Shown here piece by piece: positions 17,691 to 26,731 of a stretch of 64,000 nucleotides of DNA; within the stretch, counting starts at the first letter, position 1; each line of letters begins with the position of its first letter. The stretch comes from Lewinellaceae bacterium (lineage in GTDB: Bacteria; Bacteroidota; Bacteroidia; Chitinophagales; Saprospiraceae): NCBI GenBank assembly GCA_016708875.1, contig JADJFA010000031.1, positions 10,000 through 73,999 on the forward strand. Direction: 5' to 3'. The notes beneath the pieces were generated by a model. The model ran no database searches, was not told the DNA's origin, and saw nothing but the letters and a program-made list of their open reading frames with translations. A program made the translations under genes and the position numbers.

Positions 17691-19044
17691 ACTTACCCTT
17701 CCCCGCCAACCACCCCCGAAACGCCCGCTCCACCCCTACCCCATTCCACTCCTGCTCCACATTTTCCAGGTTCAGAATTTCCCGAAAAAGCGCGTTTTGC
17801 GCATCATCTTCCCGAAGCGCAACGTGGTAAGGCGTGTTGCTGAAGGTTACCATGGAATACACGGGCAGGAAATCCTGTGGGAATTTGGCGTGTAAATCAG
17901 CAGCGATTTTCTTGCGAAGCAAAAACTTCGGGTCGGACACTAAGTCCCTCATTTCTATGAAATTACGTTGAGCCAATTCGGCAATCGCGTTGCCATCCTT
18001 AACCCTGGACTGTGCAAAAGCAGGGATGGTTTTTGACCAATCGCCGCCCATTTCATCCAGCATCGCATCGAGGATGGTGCAGTCTTCAAAACCTGCGTTC
18101 ATGCCTTGTCCGTAGAACGGCACGATGGCATGCGCCGCATCGCCGAGCAGCAGGATTCTTCCTTGCCATTGCCACGGTGAGCAATTTACAGTGACGAGGG
18201 AAGAGGTTGGATTTGCCCAAAAATCGCGCAACAAAGTGGGCATTAGCGGCAAGGTATCCGGGAAATATTTTTGAAAAAAACCGAGCACGTCCGCATCGGT
18301 TTTCAATTTTTCAAAGGAGACTTCGCCCTCGAACGGAAGGAACAGCGTGCAGGTGAAACTTCCATCGGCATTTGGCAGCGCGATGAGCATATGATTGCCA
18401 CGTGGCCAGATATGTAAGGCGCCAGGCTTCATCCTATGGTCACCGTTTTCAAGTGGCGGGATCGTCAATTCTTTATACCCGTGATCGAGGTAAAACTGGC
18501 GGTAATTGAAACGATCGGTACGTTGAAGCACATTGCGAACGGCGCTGAAGGCCCCATCGGTGGCAAAGATGAGCGGCGCTTCAACGGTCTTTAATTCATT
18601 GGTTTTCAAGTCCTCAAACGTAATGGTCGGATTATTCAAGTCCACATCCGTACAACGGTGATCAAAGAAAAACTCGACGTTTGGGAAAGTGCCGGCTATA
18701 TTCAAAAGCTCAAGATTGAGCCCGCCGCGGGAGACCGAATAAATAGCCTCGCCTTCTTTTCCGTAGGGTTGGAAGGTCAGTTCGCCTGTAATGCTGTGCA
18801 TCATCCGGCCCGGCATCGGTATGGCGACTTTTTCGATTTTTTCGCGGATACCAGCCTGTTCGATGGCCTTCCATCCACGTTCGCTCATGGCGAGGTTGAT
18901 GCTTTTCCCGCCTGAATAACCAGCAGCGCGCATATCGCTGCGGCGTTCAAAAACTTTTACGGAGTAGCCACGGCGGGCCAAAAAAACGGCCCATAAAGAG
19001 CCAACCAGGCCAGCGCCAACGACAATTGCGGTTTCTTTTTTCAT
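17689..19044 (-). CDS. kmo: Kynurenine 3-monooxygenase
   Basis: FAD-dependent aromatic hydroxylase converting L-kynurenine to 3-hydroxykynurenine with NADPH and O2, in tryptophan breakdown or de novo NAD synthesis. The 451-residue protein opens with the dinucleotide fold VVGAGLVGSLWAVFLARRGY, then VFERRSDMR. The GGKSINLAMSERGW segment and GRMMHSITGELTFQPYG are characteristic of KMO among flavin hydroxylases. The second FAD motif is LLGDAAHAIVPFYGQGMNAG, followed by FEDC. It stands alone, without kynureninase or dioxygenase genes beside it. The frame is intact. Confidence 0.94.
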   Translation of the reverse strand: MKKETAIVVGAGLVGSLWAVFLARRGYSVKVFERRSDMRAAGYSGGKSINLAMSERGWKAIEQAGIREKIEKVAIPMPGRMMHSITGELTFQPYGKEGEAIYSVSRGGLNLELLNIAGTFPNVEFFFDHRCTDVDLNNPTITFEDLKTNELKTVEAPLIFATDGAFSAVRNVLQRTDRFNYRQFYLDHGYKELTIPPLENGDHRMKPGALHIWPRGNHMLIALPNADGSFTCTLFLPFEGEVSFEKLKTDADVLGFFQKYFPDTLPLMPTLLRDFWANPTSSLVTVNCSPWQWQGRILLLGDAAHAIVPFYGQGMNAGFEDCTILDAMLDEMGGDWSKTIPAFAQSRVKDGNAIAELAQRNFIEMRDLVSDPKFLLRKKIAADLHAKFPQDFLPVYSMVTFSNTPYHVALREDDAQNALFREILNLENVEQEWNGVGVERAFRGWLAGKGK

Positions 19045-19095
19045 GGCGCGAAATTACCAGATAGCCAACAAAAACAGCCAAAAACGTGACAACTA

Positions 19096-19785
19096 TTAAT
19101 CACCCATAAAACCCATATCTACCCAATACCGCTTTGGGTTGGCGGGGTCAATCAGCACCCGCAGCGATTCACTGCTGGAGGATACAAATTCTTCTGGATT
19201 CTTGCTTATTGAATCGCTTTTGAACTCATAGATTATGCTCGTGAAAGGGTCTTTCCACTCGCACACAAGGGTATAGGTTGTGGATTTCCCCCTGCTGACA
19301 TCAACGCGCAGGAAACGGGCATTCACTTCCTGGCCCTGTTCGTGGAGCCACTTATGAAGCCGCCGCTTGCGTTCGAGCCACACAAGGCCAGTAATGCCCA
19401 CGCCGCCGTGGGTGAGCAGGAAGATGAATGGAAAATAAATCCACCAGTTATCGCCCTCGATCACCACGTCCCATTCTGGGTTAGAAGGTAGATACCAAAG
19501 CTCCACACGGCTGCCTACTTTATAAGGGTCTACGTTGGTATAGGTACTGGAGTTGTATACCGTGAGATTGCCATCGGTGTCGCGGAATTCAATGACTGGA
19601 GCATAGGTCGTGGAACCCTTGCCAGAATGGCTTTCCCGCAGGCTGATGACCGTGCCAGTGGTTTTGACCCCTTCATTCTTAATGCGATTGTGCGAAATCA
19701 AGTTTGTGATACCCCAAACCCCGCAACCGAGGCCCGCAAGGGCGAAAATGGCGAAAAATGGGTAAAGGCAGCCTTGACTCTTCAT
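19096..19785 (-). CDS. DUF3592-type membrane protein
   Basis: A 229-residue protein with an N-terminal helix (CLYPFFAIFALAGLGCGVWG) and a second helix in the middle (WWIYFPFIFLLTHGGVGITG). Between them lies a soluble domain with the DUF3592 pattern: TTGTVISLRES, then TYAPVIEFRDTDG, then GSRVELWYLPSNPE. Function unknown; these are usually small inner-membrane proteins. The next gene on the same strand starts 39 bases upstream of it. Confidence 0.78.
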   Translation of the reverse strand: MKSQGCLYPFFAIFALAGLGCGVWGITNLISHNRIKNEGVKTTGTVISLRESHSGKGSTTYAPVIEFRDTDGNLTVYNSSTYTNVDPYKVGSRVELWYLPSNPEWDVVIEGDNWWIYFPFIFLLTHGGVGITGLVWLERKRRLHKWLHEQGQEVNARFLRVDVSRGKSTTYTLVCEWKDPFTSIIYEFKSDSISKNPEEFVSSSSESLRVLIDPANPKRYWVDMGFMGD

Positions 19786-19824
19786 AATGAGTTGTTTTGC
19801 TGCATCAAATGTACAGAGGTAATT

Positions 19825-20220
19825 TTATTTAGCCCTCATCCGGTTGTTCTTCGGATTGTGCTCCAATTCCACCAAACCCAATTCCTCCATCAACGGTGGC
19901 ACATACATACCAAAACGACCACGAAATCCTTTTTTGAGGCCGTACCAGCCACCGATCGGGTTTTCTGAAGAGCGCCCCCAGGCCTCGACAGTGCCCGGTT
20001 TAGGTTCTTTGCCTTCGTCCGCAGCACCTAGTTCCATCCAATCGCCATGTGCTTTGAGCATGGCATGTAAGTCATCAATGCAGCGTTGATCGTAGTGGAG
20101 GATGGTGGCGCCGACTTTGCAAACGATGATACCTTTTTCTTCATCGCGGTACATGGTATACTCAGCAGTACCAGGAGCAGTTTTCAGTTGCCAGGGATTT
20201 TCTTTTGTTCCGTTTTTCAT
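19825..20220 (-). CDS. Conserved hypothetical protein, 131 aa
   Basis: An intact small soluble protein beginning MKNGTKENPWQLKTAPGTAEY. It is rich in aromatic and charged residues and contains a GGWYGLKKGFRGRFGMYVPPL segment that looks structural. No signal peptide or membrane helix is present. I recognise the general type (small proteins with a PWQLKTAPGTSEY-like start occur widely in bacteria) but know no function. It is co-directional with, and 39 bases from, the DUF3592 gene. Its start is divergent from the gene at 20313. Confidence 0.65.
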   Translation of the reverse strand: MKNGTKENPWQLKTAPGTAEYTMYRDEEKGIIVCKVGATILHYDQRCIDDLHAMLKAHGDWMELGAADEGKEPKPGTVEAWGRSSENPIGGWYGLKKGFRGRFGMYVPPLMEELGLVELEHNPKNNRMRAK

Positions 20221-20312
20221 GTGTTAATTATTTGGATGCTAAAGTACGGCAGTTTTCAAAATCCCTTCTTTGCAACTGTTTTCTACATTTGCTTTTGAAA
20301 ATCAACCGTCTT

Positions 20313-21086
20313 ATGCTCTTCCTTTCCATTTTTACCTGGTTAACCCCGTTTATAATTTCTTTGTTCGGACTTAGTTTTGCTGGCACCTTGCTATGGCATA
20401 AGCACAAAGCTCCCCTTGCCCGCACGGCCTCCATGGAAGCGTTGGCCGAACAACTTGGCATGTCATTCTCTGCCAAAGACTCCTTCGGAATATTGCATCA
20501 GTTGCAGGGATTCGACCTTTTTAAACGCGAACGCTCGCGCTGGTTCAACAACGGTAAAATAACGAACGTGATGCGCGGCCTGGTAGGCGAAACCGATGTG
20601 TACCTGTTCGATTATTCTTACACAGTACAGGCGGGTAATGCTCGTAAAAGAATAACACAAACGGTATTTTTTGCCAATGACAAAAACTGGTTTTTATCCA
20701 ATTTTCACCTAAAACCTGAAAATTGGTGGCACAAATTGCAGGCAAAACTTGGCATAAGCACAGATATTAATTTTGAAGAAAACCTTGAATTTTCCGAAAA
20801 ATTCTGGCTCAATGGCGAGTTTGAGGAACTGGTGCGCCAACAATTTACCCCTGCTTTACAAGGCTTTCTTACCGAAAAACCGCCCGCCCATCTGGAAGGC
20901 AACAATTACTACCTCATCGGCTATAAGCCACGCCAAAAAATGGACACGGAGGAAGCGAAATTATTTTTCCAACACTGCTGCGAGATTGTGCAATTGCTAC
21001 AAGAAAAAGGGAATTTGGAACTGTTGGATTTGAGCGAAGAAGTAGGGCGAACTTCAGTTCGCCTACCCAATGAACATGAGGGTTGA
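20313..21086 (+). CDS. Hypothetical membrane-anchored protein, 257 aa
   Basis: The ATG at 20313 gives an N-terminal helix, FTWLTPFIISLFGLSFAGTLL, followed by a soluble domain of about 220 residues. An in-frame earlier start would overlap the divergent gene. The soluble domain begins MEALAEQLGMSFSAKDSFG and contains VYLFDYSYTV; it resembles the general layout of DUF3137-like cytoplasmic domains behind an anchor. I am not certain of the family. The last residues and the stop codon lie inside the hairpin at 21039-21109. Confidence 0.6.
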   Translation: MLFLSIFTWLTPFIISLFGLSFAGTLLWHKHKAPLARTASMEALAEQLGMSFSAKDSFGILHQLQGFDLFKRERSRWFNNGKITNVMRGLVGETDVYLFDYSYTVQAGNARKRITQTVFFANDKNWFLSNFHLKPENWWHKLQAKLGISTDINFEENLEFSEKFWLNGEFEELVRQQFTPALQGFLTEKPPAHLEGNNYYLIGYKPRQKMDTEEAKLFFQHCCEIVQLLQEKGNLELLDLSEEVGRTSVRLPNEHEG

Positions 21087-21109
21087 CGAACTAAAGTTCG
21101 TCCTACTTC
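21039..21109. terminator. Compound hairpin between convergent genes (REP-like)
   Basis: The outer arms GAAGTAGG and CCTACTTC enclose two perfect small hairpins, GGCGAACTTCAGTTCGCC and GACGAACTAAAGTTCGTC. Both convergent genes have their stop codons inside this structure. It is well placed to act as a bidirectional terminator. The GAACT..AGTTC motif doubled in tandem is also what a REP pair looks like. Confidence 0.6.
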
Positions 21110-22047
21110 ACTGCCTTCTTGAAATACTCATAAGTTATCTTCAACCCCTCTTCCCGGTTGAACTTTGGATTCCAGCCAAGAATGGTCTGGGCTTTTGTAA
21201 TGTCCGGGCGACGCTGTTTTGGATCATCTACCGGCAGCGGACGGTAATCAATATACGCCTTGGGGTTTTGCACCAGCGCAAGTATCTCGTGGGCAAATTG
21301 CATGACGGTGATTTCCGAAGGGTTCCCGACGTTGACCGGCAAATGATAATCGCTTAACAACAGGCGGTAGATGCCTTCCACCAGATCATCCACATAACAG
21401 AATGAGCGGGTTTGCGAGCCGTCGCCAAAAATCGTAAGTCCTTCACCGCGAATGGCTTGCGCAAAAAACGCTGGCAGCACACGCCCGTCATTTACCCGCA
21501 TTCTAGACCCATAAGTATTGAAAATTCGGATGATCCGGGTCTCCACGCCATGGTAATTATGGTAGGCCATCGTAATGGCTTCCAGAAAACGCTTGGCCTC
21601 GTCGTACACGCCGCGCGGGCCTACAGGGTTCACATTTCCCCAGTATTCTTCGGTTTGCGGGTGTACATGGGGATCGCCGTACACTTCAGAAGTAGAAGCC
21701 ACCAGGATCCTTGCGCCTTTTTCTTTGGCCAGGCCGAGCAGGTTATGGGTTCCGTGAGCGCCCACTTTCAAGGTCTGAATCGGCATTTGCAAATAATCAA
21801 TCGGGCTGGCGGGCGATGCGAAATTCAGGATATAGTCCAGTTTTCCCGGCACGTGGATGAACTTCGTCACGTCGTGATGATAATATTCAAAGTCTTTTTC
21901 GGGAAATAGATGCTCTATGTTGGTTAGGTCGCCCGTGAGCAAATTGTCCATGGCGATGACCTGATAGCCTTCGGCCAAAAAGCGGTCGCAAAGGTGCGAG
22001 CCGATAAAGCCGGCGCCGCCGGCGATGAGTACGCGTTTTTTAGTCAT
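21103..22047 (-). CDS. UDP-glucuronate decarboxylase (UDP-xylose synthase) family
   Basis: A 314-residue extended SDR of the UXS type, converting UDP-glucuronate to UDP-xylose for envelope polysaccharide synthesis. The NAD motif is LIAGGAGFIGSHLCD. Other family markers are NFASPASPIDYLQMPI, LVASTSEVYGDPHVHPQ, the catalytic Tyr/Lys in GVYDEAKRFLEA, and NTYGSRMRVNDGRV. The length is normal for bacterial UXS. The stop codon lies in the hairpin shared with the convergent gene. Confidence 0.93.
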   Translation of the reverse strand: MTKKRVLIAGGAGFIGSHLCDRFLAEGYQVIAMDNLLTGDLTNIEHLFPEKDFEYYHHDVTKFIHVPGKLDYILNFASPASPIDYLQMPIQTLKVGAHGTHNLLGLAKEKGARILVASTSEVYGDPHVHPQTEEYWGNVNPVGPRGVYDEAKRFLEAITMAYHNYHGVETRIIRIFNTYGSRMRVNDGRVLPAFFAQAIRGEGLTIFGDGSQTRSFCYVDDLVEGIYRLLLSDYHLPVNVGNPSEITVMQFAHEILALVQNPKAYIDYRPLPVDDPKQRRPDITKAQTILGWNPKFNREEGLKITYEYFKKAVK

Positions 22048-22618
22048 TGATTTTCAATATAAAAGGAACCTGCTAGGCTTGTGTTTGTTAAAAAATTCTG
22101 TGCAAATATAGGGCGTTCCAGTGGCAAGCATGTGAACTTTGGAAAAGCGGGCATCAGGTTAGCTAGTTGTTAATTTATATAGTAACTCTAAAAAAAATCC
22201 ATTCAAAATTTGGATGTGTAAATTAGGCCGCTACCTTTGCTGCCGTTCTGCCTCTGCGGCGGAATTTTACAGAACTTAACCCGACATTTCCGAACCACGA
22301 CCTAATCCGAAAACAACGTCCCCGACCTTTGATTCGTCCTTTACGTCTTTTGCAAAAACCGAACGCCCCACGTTAATCGTCCCTTGATTGAAAAACCACT
22401 TATAGCGTCCTTCCCGCACACCTACGTACCTCGACCCTAATACCCGTTTCCACTCCCATTTTGTGGCATCCCGGCTTTTAGCCGCTGTGATTTTCAGATT
22501 TTTTCATTTGGCTCGCCCTGAATGGGCTTGTCTGTTTATGCTCTTGCAAACGCGCTTCTGGCATCAACGGCCTAATGGCTGTGTTGTGTGCGTTTGCGAG
22601 CCAACCCTTCATTTCCCC
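22048..22618. other. 571-bp upstream region and leader of the CIS cluster
   Basis: No protein-coding gene is supported. The region contains a good promoter at 22209-22239, so about 370 bases would form an untranslated leader before the first CIS gene. The leader strand is unusually poor in G and rich in C and T. A long-range pair TTGGCTCGC (22508-22516) and GCGAGCCAA (22596-22604) could fold near the start codon. Confidence 0.5.
22209..22239 (+). promoter_or_regulatory. Probable promoter of the CIS cluster
   Basis: TTTG at 22209-22212 and TACCTTTG at 22232-22239 are separated by exactly 19 bases, which matches the Bacteroidota sigma-ABfr consensus TTTG-N19-TAnnTTTG. It is the best promoter match upstream of the CIS genes. 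Transcription would start near 22246. Confidence 0.55.
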
Positions 22619-23207
22619 ATGATTGCAAAGACCGTCGAATACATCTGCAAAGAACTTAATTTTCGCTACGACGACCCCTGCCACGGCTTCGTTGCAAGAC
22701 TTCGCTGTGCTTGGCAATGTGGCCCGGCTTGACACAGACACTGATGCAAGTCAAGCCGAAATGGTGCGCAACGTGGTAATGACCCTGGTCAATATCGAGG
22801 AAGAAAAAACCCTTAAAAACGGTTCACACTATGTGCAGAACGGAGATACATTGAGCAAGCGCAACCCCACGATATTCCTGAACTTATATGTGATGTTCAG
22901 TTGCGCCGACAGTAACCACTTGGAGGCACTTAAAAAAATATCGCGCGTTGCCCTTTTCTTTCAACGCAAGAATGTCTTCACGCGAGAAAATGCCGCTGCT
23001 CCATTCCCTGCGGAAGCTGGTGTGGAAAAAATCATCCTCGATCTTTTCACCCTTAATTTTGAACAGATTAATCATTTGTGGGGCATTTTAGGCGGTAAAT
23101 ACTCGCCTTCAGTATTGTATAAAGTGCGCATTGTAGCGGTGCAAAACGCCTTGCTCGAAGAGACAGCCACGGTACAAGACATTGAAACCCAATCAAACGC
23201 TAACTGA
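22619..23207 (+). CDS. CIS cap/terminator protein, Pvc16_N (DUF4255) family (one frameshift)
   Basis: First gene of the CIS cluster. The start at 22619 gives MIAKTVEYICKELNFRYDD, the N-terminal helix normal for this family. A one-base lesion in a C4 run near 22676 then shifts the frame to ATASLQDFAVLGNVARL. Family landmarks follow: VVMTLVNIEEEKTLKN, then PTIFLNLYVMFS, then INHLWGILGGKYSPSVLYKVR. In Afp and PVC the homologue caps the distal end of the sheath-tube and ends polymerisation. Restored length is about 196 residues. Here the gene comes first, whereas it is last in afp. The next gene starts 5 bases after its stop. Confidence 0.83.
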
Positions 23208-23211
23208 AACG

Positions 23212-23973
23212 ATGCACTGGAAATTCGACCCATTTTTCAGCATTCATATTTTGCACGGTAAGTACCCACCGCCCGGGCTGGGACAGCCGGCTCCTCCCGC
23301 GCCTGTATTTACACTTGAGCCAACAAGCGAAACACAGCGTCGGCTGCAACGTATGGGATGGGTGTTCAGGCCAAACACCGCCGGGGGAGAGGGCACCTTG
23401 TACGCCGAAAAAATATTTGGTACTGATGGCACGGCAAAACTTCGCGTCAGGCCAGCACAAAACGAAGGATTCAGTTTTATCATCCGCTTAACAGACCCTT
23501 CGTTGCTGACCCAGACAAAACCGTATGTGCCCACTCCATCCAACCTTCCTTCATTTTCAGGACGTGCGCGCATGCTGTATTTTGACAATTTTAACGCCTC
23601 TCCTGTCGGCGCCAATACATTCTCCTTAACGGCAGGAAATGCGGTAGGCCACCCGGAATTTGCCTCCCGTGCCCCAATACCATTCACCTTCAGTACCCCC
23701 ACTCCTGCTGTGTCGGGATTGGAGCTGAAGCCGCTTGCACCCGGGAGCGCTTCCATAAATTTTCCGATCAACGACAAGACCCTCAGCGTAGAGATCAATT
23801 TGCCAGAAAACGGCTACAAGTGCACACAACAGCCTGGGGGTCAGGCGGAAACATTGTACCTGACCAATGAGGTATTACCTGCCAATGCGCTCGGCATTGT
23901 GCGCATTTTCCAGCCACCAAATGCAGACTGGGAGCCATTTAAACACTATCAGATCATGTTCGACAAAGCATAA
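23212..23973 (+). CDS. Conserved CIS-cluster protein of unknown function, ~253 aa
   Basis: The ATG at 23212 (MHWKFDPFFSIHI) follows the cap gene by 5 bases, so this start is preferred over an overlapping one at 23182. The protein is soluble, proline- and glycine-rich, with no helix-rich stretches. The segment LQRMGWVFRPNTAGGEGTLY suggests a beta domain, and a second half from about residue 110 (ARMLYFDNFNAS) looks like another. I do not recognise the fold. Position between the cap and sheath genes suggests a role at the cap end of the particle, such as a cap adaptor. This is inference only. Confidence 0.65.
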   Translation: MHWKFDPFFSIHILHGKYPPPGLGQPAPPAPVFTLEPTSETQRRLQRMGWVFRPNTAGGEGTLYAEKIFGTDGTAKLRVRPAQNEGFSFIIRLTDPSLLTQTKPYVPTPSNLPSFSGRARMLYFDNFNASPVGANTFSLTAGNAVGHPEFASRAPIPFTFSTPTPAVSGLELKPLAPGSASINFPINDKTLSVEINLPENGYKCTQQPGGQAETLYLTNEVLPANALGIVRIFQPPNADWEPFKHYQIMFDKA

Positions 23974-24009
23974 TTATTCACATATCAAAAATTAAAACTG
24001 ACCATCACC

Positions 24010-25467
24010 ATGTTGAACCTAAGCACACTCAAAACCCCAGGCGTGTACATTGACGAGGTGTCGCTGCTACCGCCTTCTGTGGCCGGGGTAGAAACAGGCA
24101 TCCCTGCCTTCGTTGGGTACACGGAGAAAAACCTGACCGATGCGGGCGTCTCGCTTGAAAACAAGGCTCCTCGTATTACTTCCCTGCTTGATTACGTCCA
24201 GCTTTTTGGAGGCGCACAACCCGAAAACGACGGTATCAAAGTGACAATCTTTGATGTAATCGAGAAAATCTTGACCGACAAAACCAAAGAAAACCTGCTC
24301 AACCGAGAAATTCACGCGCAACTCGACCCGACCAAAAAATCAAAATTTAACATGTATTATGCGCTGCTGTGGTATTTCGCCAATGGCGGTGGACCTTGCT
24401 ACATTGTTTCGGTAGGCCTAACCCCGGCCGATGGGAGCGGAAGCCCCACCAAACAAAAACTGATTGACGGTGTAAAAATCCTGGAGAGCGAAGATGAGCC
24501 AACCATGATTGTGGTACCAGAAGCGCTTGCATCTGGCGATGCCGTAGAGATTTATGAAGAAGCCCTCCTCCAAGCAGCCAAATTGGGCGACCGAATGGTG
24601 ATTGTTGATGTTGAACAAAAGGCTACTGACAAACTTGGCGTAGCCGCTGACATGACTGCTTTCCGGGGTAACCTCGACAAAAACAGGATGTTCGCCGCTG
24701 CATATTATCCCCATATTGACACCTCTATTGATGTGCGCTATTCCGACACATCCTTGACCATAGAACACAAAAAGAAAGACCTGGACGGCGCTTCCGAAAA
24801 TGGAGCATTTGAAGGTGCTGCACTGGCAACCATAACCGACAAATCTGTACAGGAAGCCATCCGAGGGCAAATAGGCAAAATGGCTTTGCTAATGCCTCCC
24901 AGCCCCGCAATGGCCGCCGTTTGGGCCAGTACGGACCAAGAGCGTGGCGTATTTAAAGCACCAGCCAACGTTGGTCTTTCAAACGTAATCGGCCCCAGCA
25001 TAAAGATTGACGATGAAACCCAAAAAGGGATGAATGTGGACGCTACCAGCGGTAAATCCGTGAACGCCATCAGACAACTCACCGGCCGCGGCACCGTAGT
25101 CTGGGGCGCGCGTACCATGATGGGCGAGAGCAGCGAGTGGAAATACATCAGCGTCCGTCGTTTTTTCAACTTCGTGGAAGAATCGGTAAAAAAAGCAAGT
25201 TACCGCTTTGTTTTCGAGCCAAACGACGCAAACACCTGGGTGAAAGTACGCGCCATGATCGAAAATTTCCTCACCCTGCAATGGCGCGCTGGCGCACTTA
25301 TGGGTGCGAAACCTGAGCATGCCTTCTTCGTACGCGTAGGCCTAGGCCAAACCATGACACAAGACGATGTGCTTAATGGCCGCCTTATCGTAGAGATCGG
25401 AATGGCTGCGGTACGCCCTGCGGAGTTCATTGTGCTGCGCTTTATGCACAAACTACCTGAGTCTTGA
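24010..25467 (+). CDS. Contractile sheath protein (Afp2/Pvc2-like, phage tail sheath)
   Basis: A 485-residue sheath subunit. The N-terminal TPGVYIDEVSLLPPSVAGVE followed by TGIPAFVGYT is the standard start of sheath proteins and forms the inter-subunit arm. The C-terminal domain carries WGARTMMGESSEWKYISVRR followed by FFNFVEES, and then NDANTWVKVRAMIENFLTL, which are the sheath mesh motifs. Its contraction drives the inner tube outward. It is the only sheath gene in the cluster, whereas Afp has three, so this is a simple one-sheath system. The frame is intact. Confidence 0.95.
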   Translation: MLNLSTLKTPGVYIDEVSLLPPSVAGVETGIPAFVGYTEKNLTDAGVSLENKAPRITSLLDYVQLFGGAQPENDGIKVTIFDVIEKILTDKTKENLLNREIHAQLDPTKKSKFNMYYALLWYFANGGGPCYIVSVGLTPADGSGSPTKQKLIDGVKILESEDEPTMIVVPEALASGDAVEIYEEALLQAAKLGDRMVIVDVEQKATDKLGVAADMTAFRGNLDKNRMFAAAYYPHIDTSIDVRYSDTSLTIEHKKKDLDGASENGAFEGAALATITDKSVQEAIRGQIGKMALLMPPSPAMAAVWASTDQERGVFKAPANVGLSNVIGPSIKIDDETQKGMNVDATSGKSVNAIRQLTGRGTVVWGARTMMGESSEWKYISVRRFFNFVEESVKKASYRFVFEPNDANTWVKVRAMIENFLTLQWRAGALMGAKPEHAFFVRVGLGQTMTQDDVLNGRLIVEIGMAAVRPAEFIVLRFMHKLPES

Positions 25468-25469
25468 TT

Positions 25470-25582
25470 TTGGGGATTTGAGTATTTGGGGATTCGGTTA
25501 TTCGAGTACCCAAGCCGAATAACCCCAACTAAATCCACAATAACCCAATAGCCATTTCAACAACTTCAACAACTTCAACAAA
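25470..25582. repeat. Gap with simple repeats between sheath and tube genes
   Basis: Holds a weak inverted element made of TTTGGGGATT units facing ATAACCCCAAC units, centred on CGGTTATTCG and CCGAATAACC. It ends with three tandem copies of TTCAACAA(C/A) at 25556-25582, just before the tube start. The TTCAACAAC units have no inverted partner. Confidence 0.5.
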
Positions 25583-25589
25583 AAATATC

Positions 25590-26021
25590 ATGGAAGAATA
25601 TCCAGTTCCAAAATTTCATTTCTCGGTTGACTGGGGCGGCACACGCATCGGGTTCACCGAAGTCAGCGGTCTCGATGTACAACTTGATGTGATAGAATAC
25701 CGCGAAGGTAACAGTCCTGAATACCACAAAATCAAGCAGCCAGGTTTGACCAAATACAGCAATATCACGCTCAAACGAGGCACATTTAAAGGCGACAACC
25801 AATACTTTGAATGGCTCAACACGGTGCAACTCAATAAAATTGAGCGCCGCGATGTGATCATCACGCTGCTTAATGAAAACCACGAACCTGTGGTGACATG
25901 GACCATAAAAAGAGCATGGCCTATAAAAGTGCAAAGTACCGACCTCAAAGCCGACGGCAACGAGGTAGCCATCGAAACCCTCGAACTGGCCCACGAGGGC
26001 CTGACGATGACGTTTGAATAA
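25590..26021 (+). CDS. Inner tube protein 1 (Afp1/Pvc1-like, gp19 family)
   Basis: A 143-residue tube subunit of the phage T4 gp19/Hcp-like family. The start MEEYPVPKFHFSVDWGGTRIG and the motif FTEVSGLDVQLDVIEYREG are diagnostic, as is KRGTFKGDNQYFEWLN. The ending is GNEVAIETLELAHEGLTM. It stacks as hexameric rings to form the tube through which cargo moves. Length is standard and the frame intact. A second tube gene follows after an intergenic repeat. Confidence 0.95.
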   Translation: MEEYPVPKFHFSVDWGGTRIGFTEVSGLDVQLDVIEYREGNSPEYHKIKQPGLTKYSNITLKRGTFKGDNQYFEWLNTVQLNKIERRDVIITLLNENHEPVVTWTIKRAWPIKVQSTDLKADGNEVAIETLELAHEGLTMTFE

Positions 26022-26047
26022 CTTAATTAGTCATCTCGAATTTTATT

Positions 26048-26218
26048 AATAAACAGCAAAACCGGAAAACCGGAAAATTTAAAACCCTGCCTACCGGCAG
26101 GCAGGAGCAAATCAAGAAGCACAAGTTTTGAGACGAGTCAAAGCCTTGCCTCATTCGAAATCAAAACGTATGGTTTTATATTTTGCGGTTCTCCTGTTTT
26201 GCGGTTTTGCGGTTTATT
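26048..26218. repeat. Long inverted-repeat element, AAAACCG(CAAAACAGGAG)-type arms
   Basis: The left arm AATAAACAGCAAAACCGG... (26048-26085) pairs with the right arm ending GCGGTTTTGCGGTTTATT (about 26175-26218). A CCTGCCTACCGGCAGGCAGG palindrome sits at 26086-26105. The core, read on the minus strand, carries TTTCGAATGAGGCAAGG, close to TCTCGAAAAAGGCAAGG in the element at 59744-59894. It separates two tube genes of the CIS cluster. Confidence 0.68.
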
Positions 26219-26269
26219 TTCTCTTTTTTTAAAAGTCGAGATGTTTCACATTGACCACATTTCCTAAAC

Positions 26270-26731
26270 ATGGAGACCCAATACCCACCAGTCGGCTTCC
26301 ACTTCCGCGTGGAATTTCAGGGACTGCCTGGCAATTTGCCCGTGCAAGACGCTGCTTTTCAAGAAGTGACGGGGCTTTCGCGTGAGCTGGATACCGAGCA
26401 AGTGAAATCGGGGGGTGAAAACCGGTTCACATTCAAACTCCCCAGCCGAGGGCAGTACCCAAATTTGGTACTCAAACGCGGGCTTTTTACCGATTCAAGA
26501 ATTTTACCCTGGGTAAACGCCGCCATCCTTGATCTTGATATTACACCCGTGAACGTGCTGGTGACTTTGCTCAACGAACAACATCAGCCACTTCAAACCT
26601 ACCAATGTGTCAATGCTTGGCCGCAAAAATGGTCGATCGCGGACTTCAACGCCCAGGAAAGCCGCATTGTGGTGGAGAGCATGGAACTTGTGTTTACTTT
26701 ACCATCATCAACTGACGAATCATGCCAATAG
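26270..26731 (+). CDS. Inner tube protein 2 (Afp5/Pvc5-like)
   Basis: A 153-residue gp19-family protein with an N-terminus METQYPPVGFHFRVEFQGL and the diagnostic FQEVTGLSRELDTEQVKSGG. The KLPSRGQYPNLVLKRGLF stretch and NAQESRIVVESMELVF ending are those of Pvc5-type proteins. In Afp and PVC this paralogue forms the ring joining the tube to the spike/baseplate hub. It overlaps the start of the next gene by 10 bases, so translation is probably coupled. Confidence 0.92.
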   Translation: METQYPPVGFHFRVEFQGLPGNLPVQDAAFQEVTGLSRELDTEQVKSGGENRFTFKLPSRGQYPNLVLKRGLFTDSRILPWVNAAILDLDITPVNVLVTLLNEQHQPLQTYQCVNAWPQKWSIADFNAQESRIVVESMELVFTLPSSTDESCQ

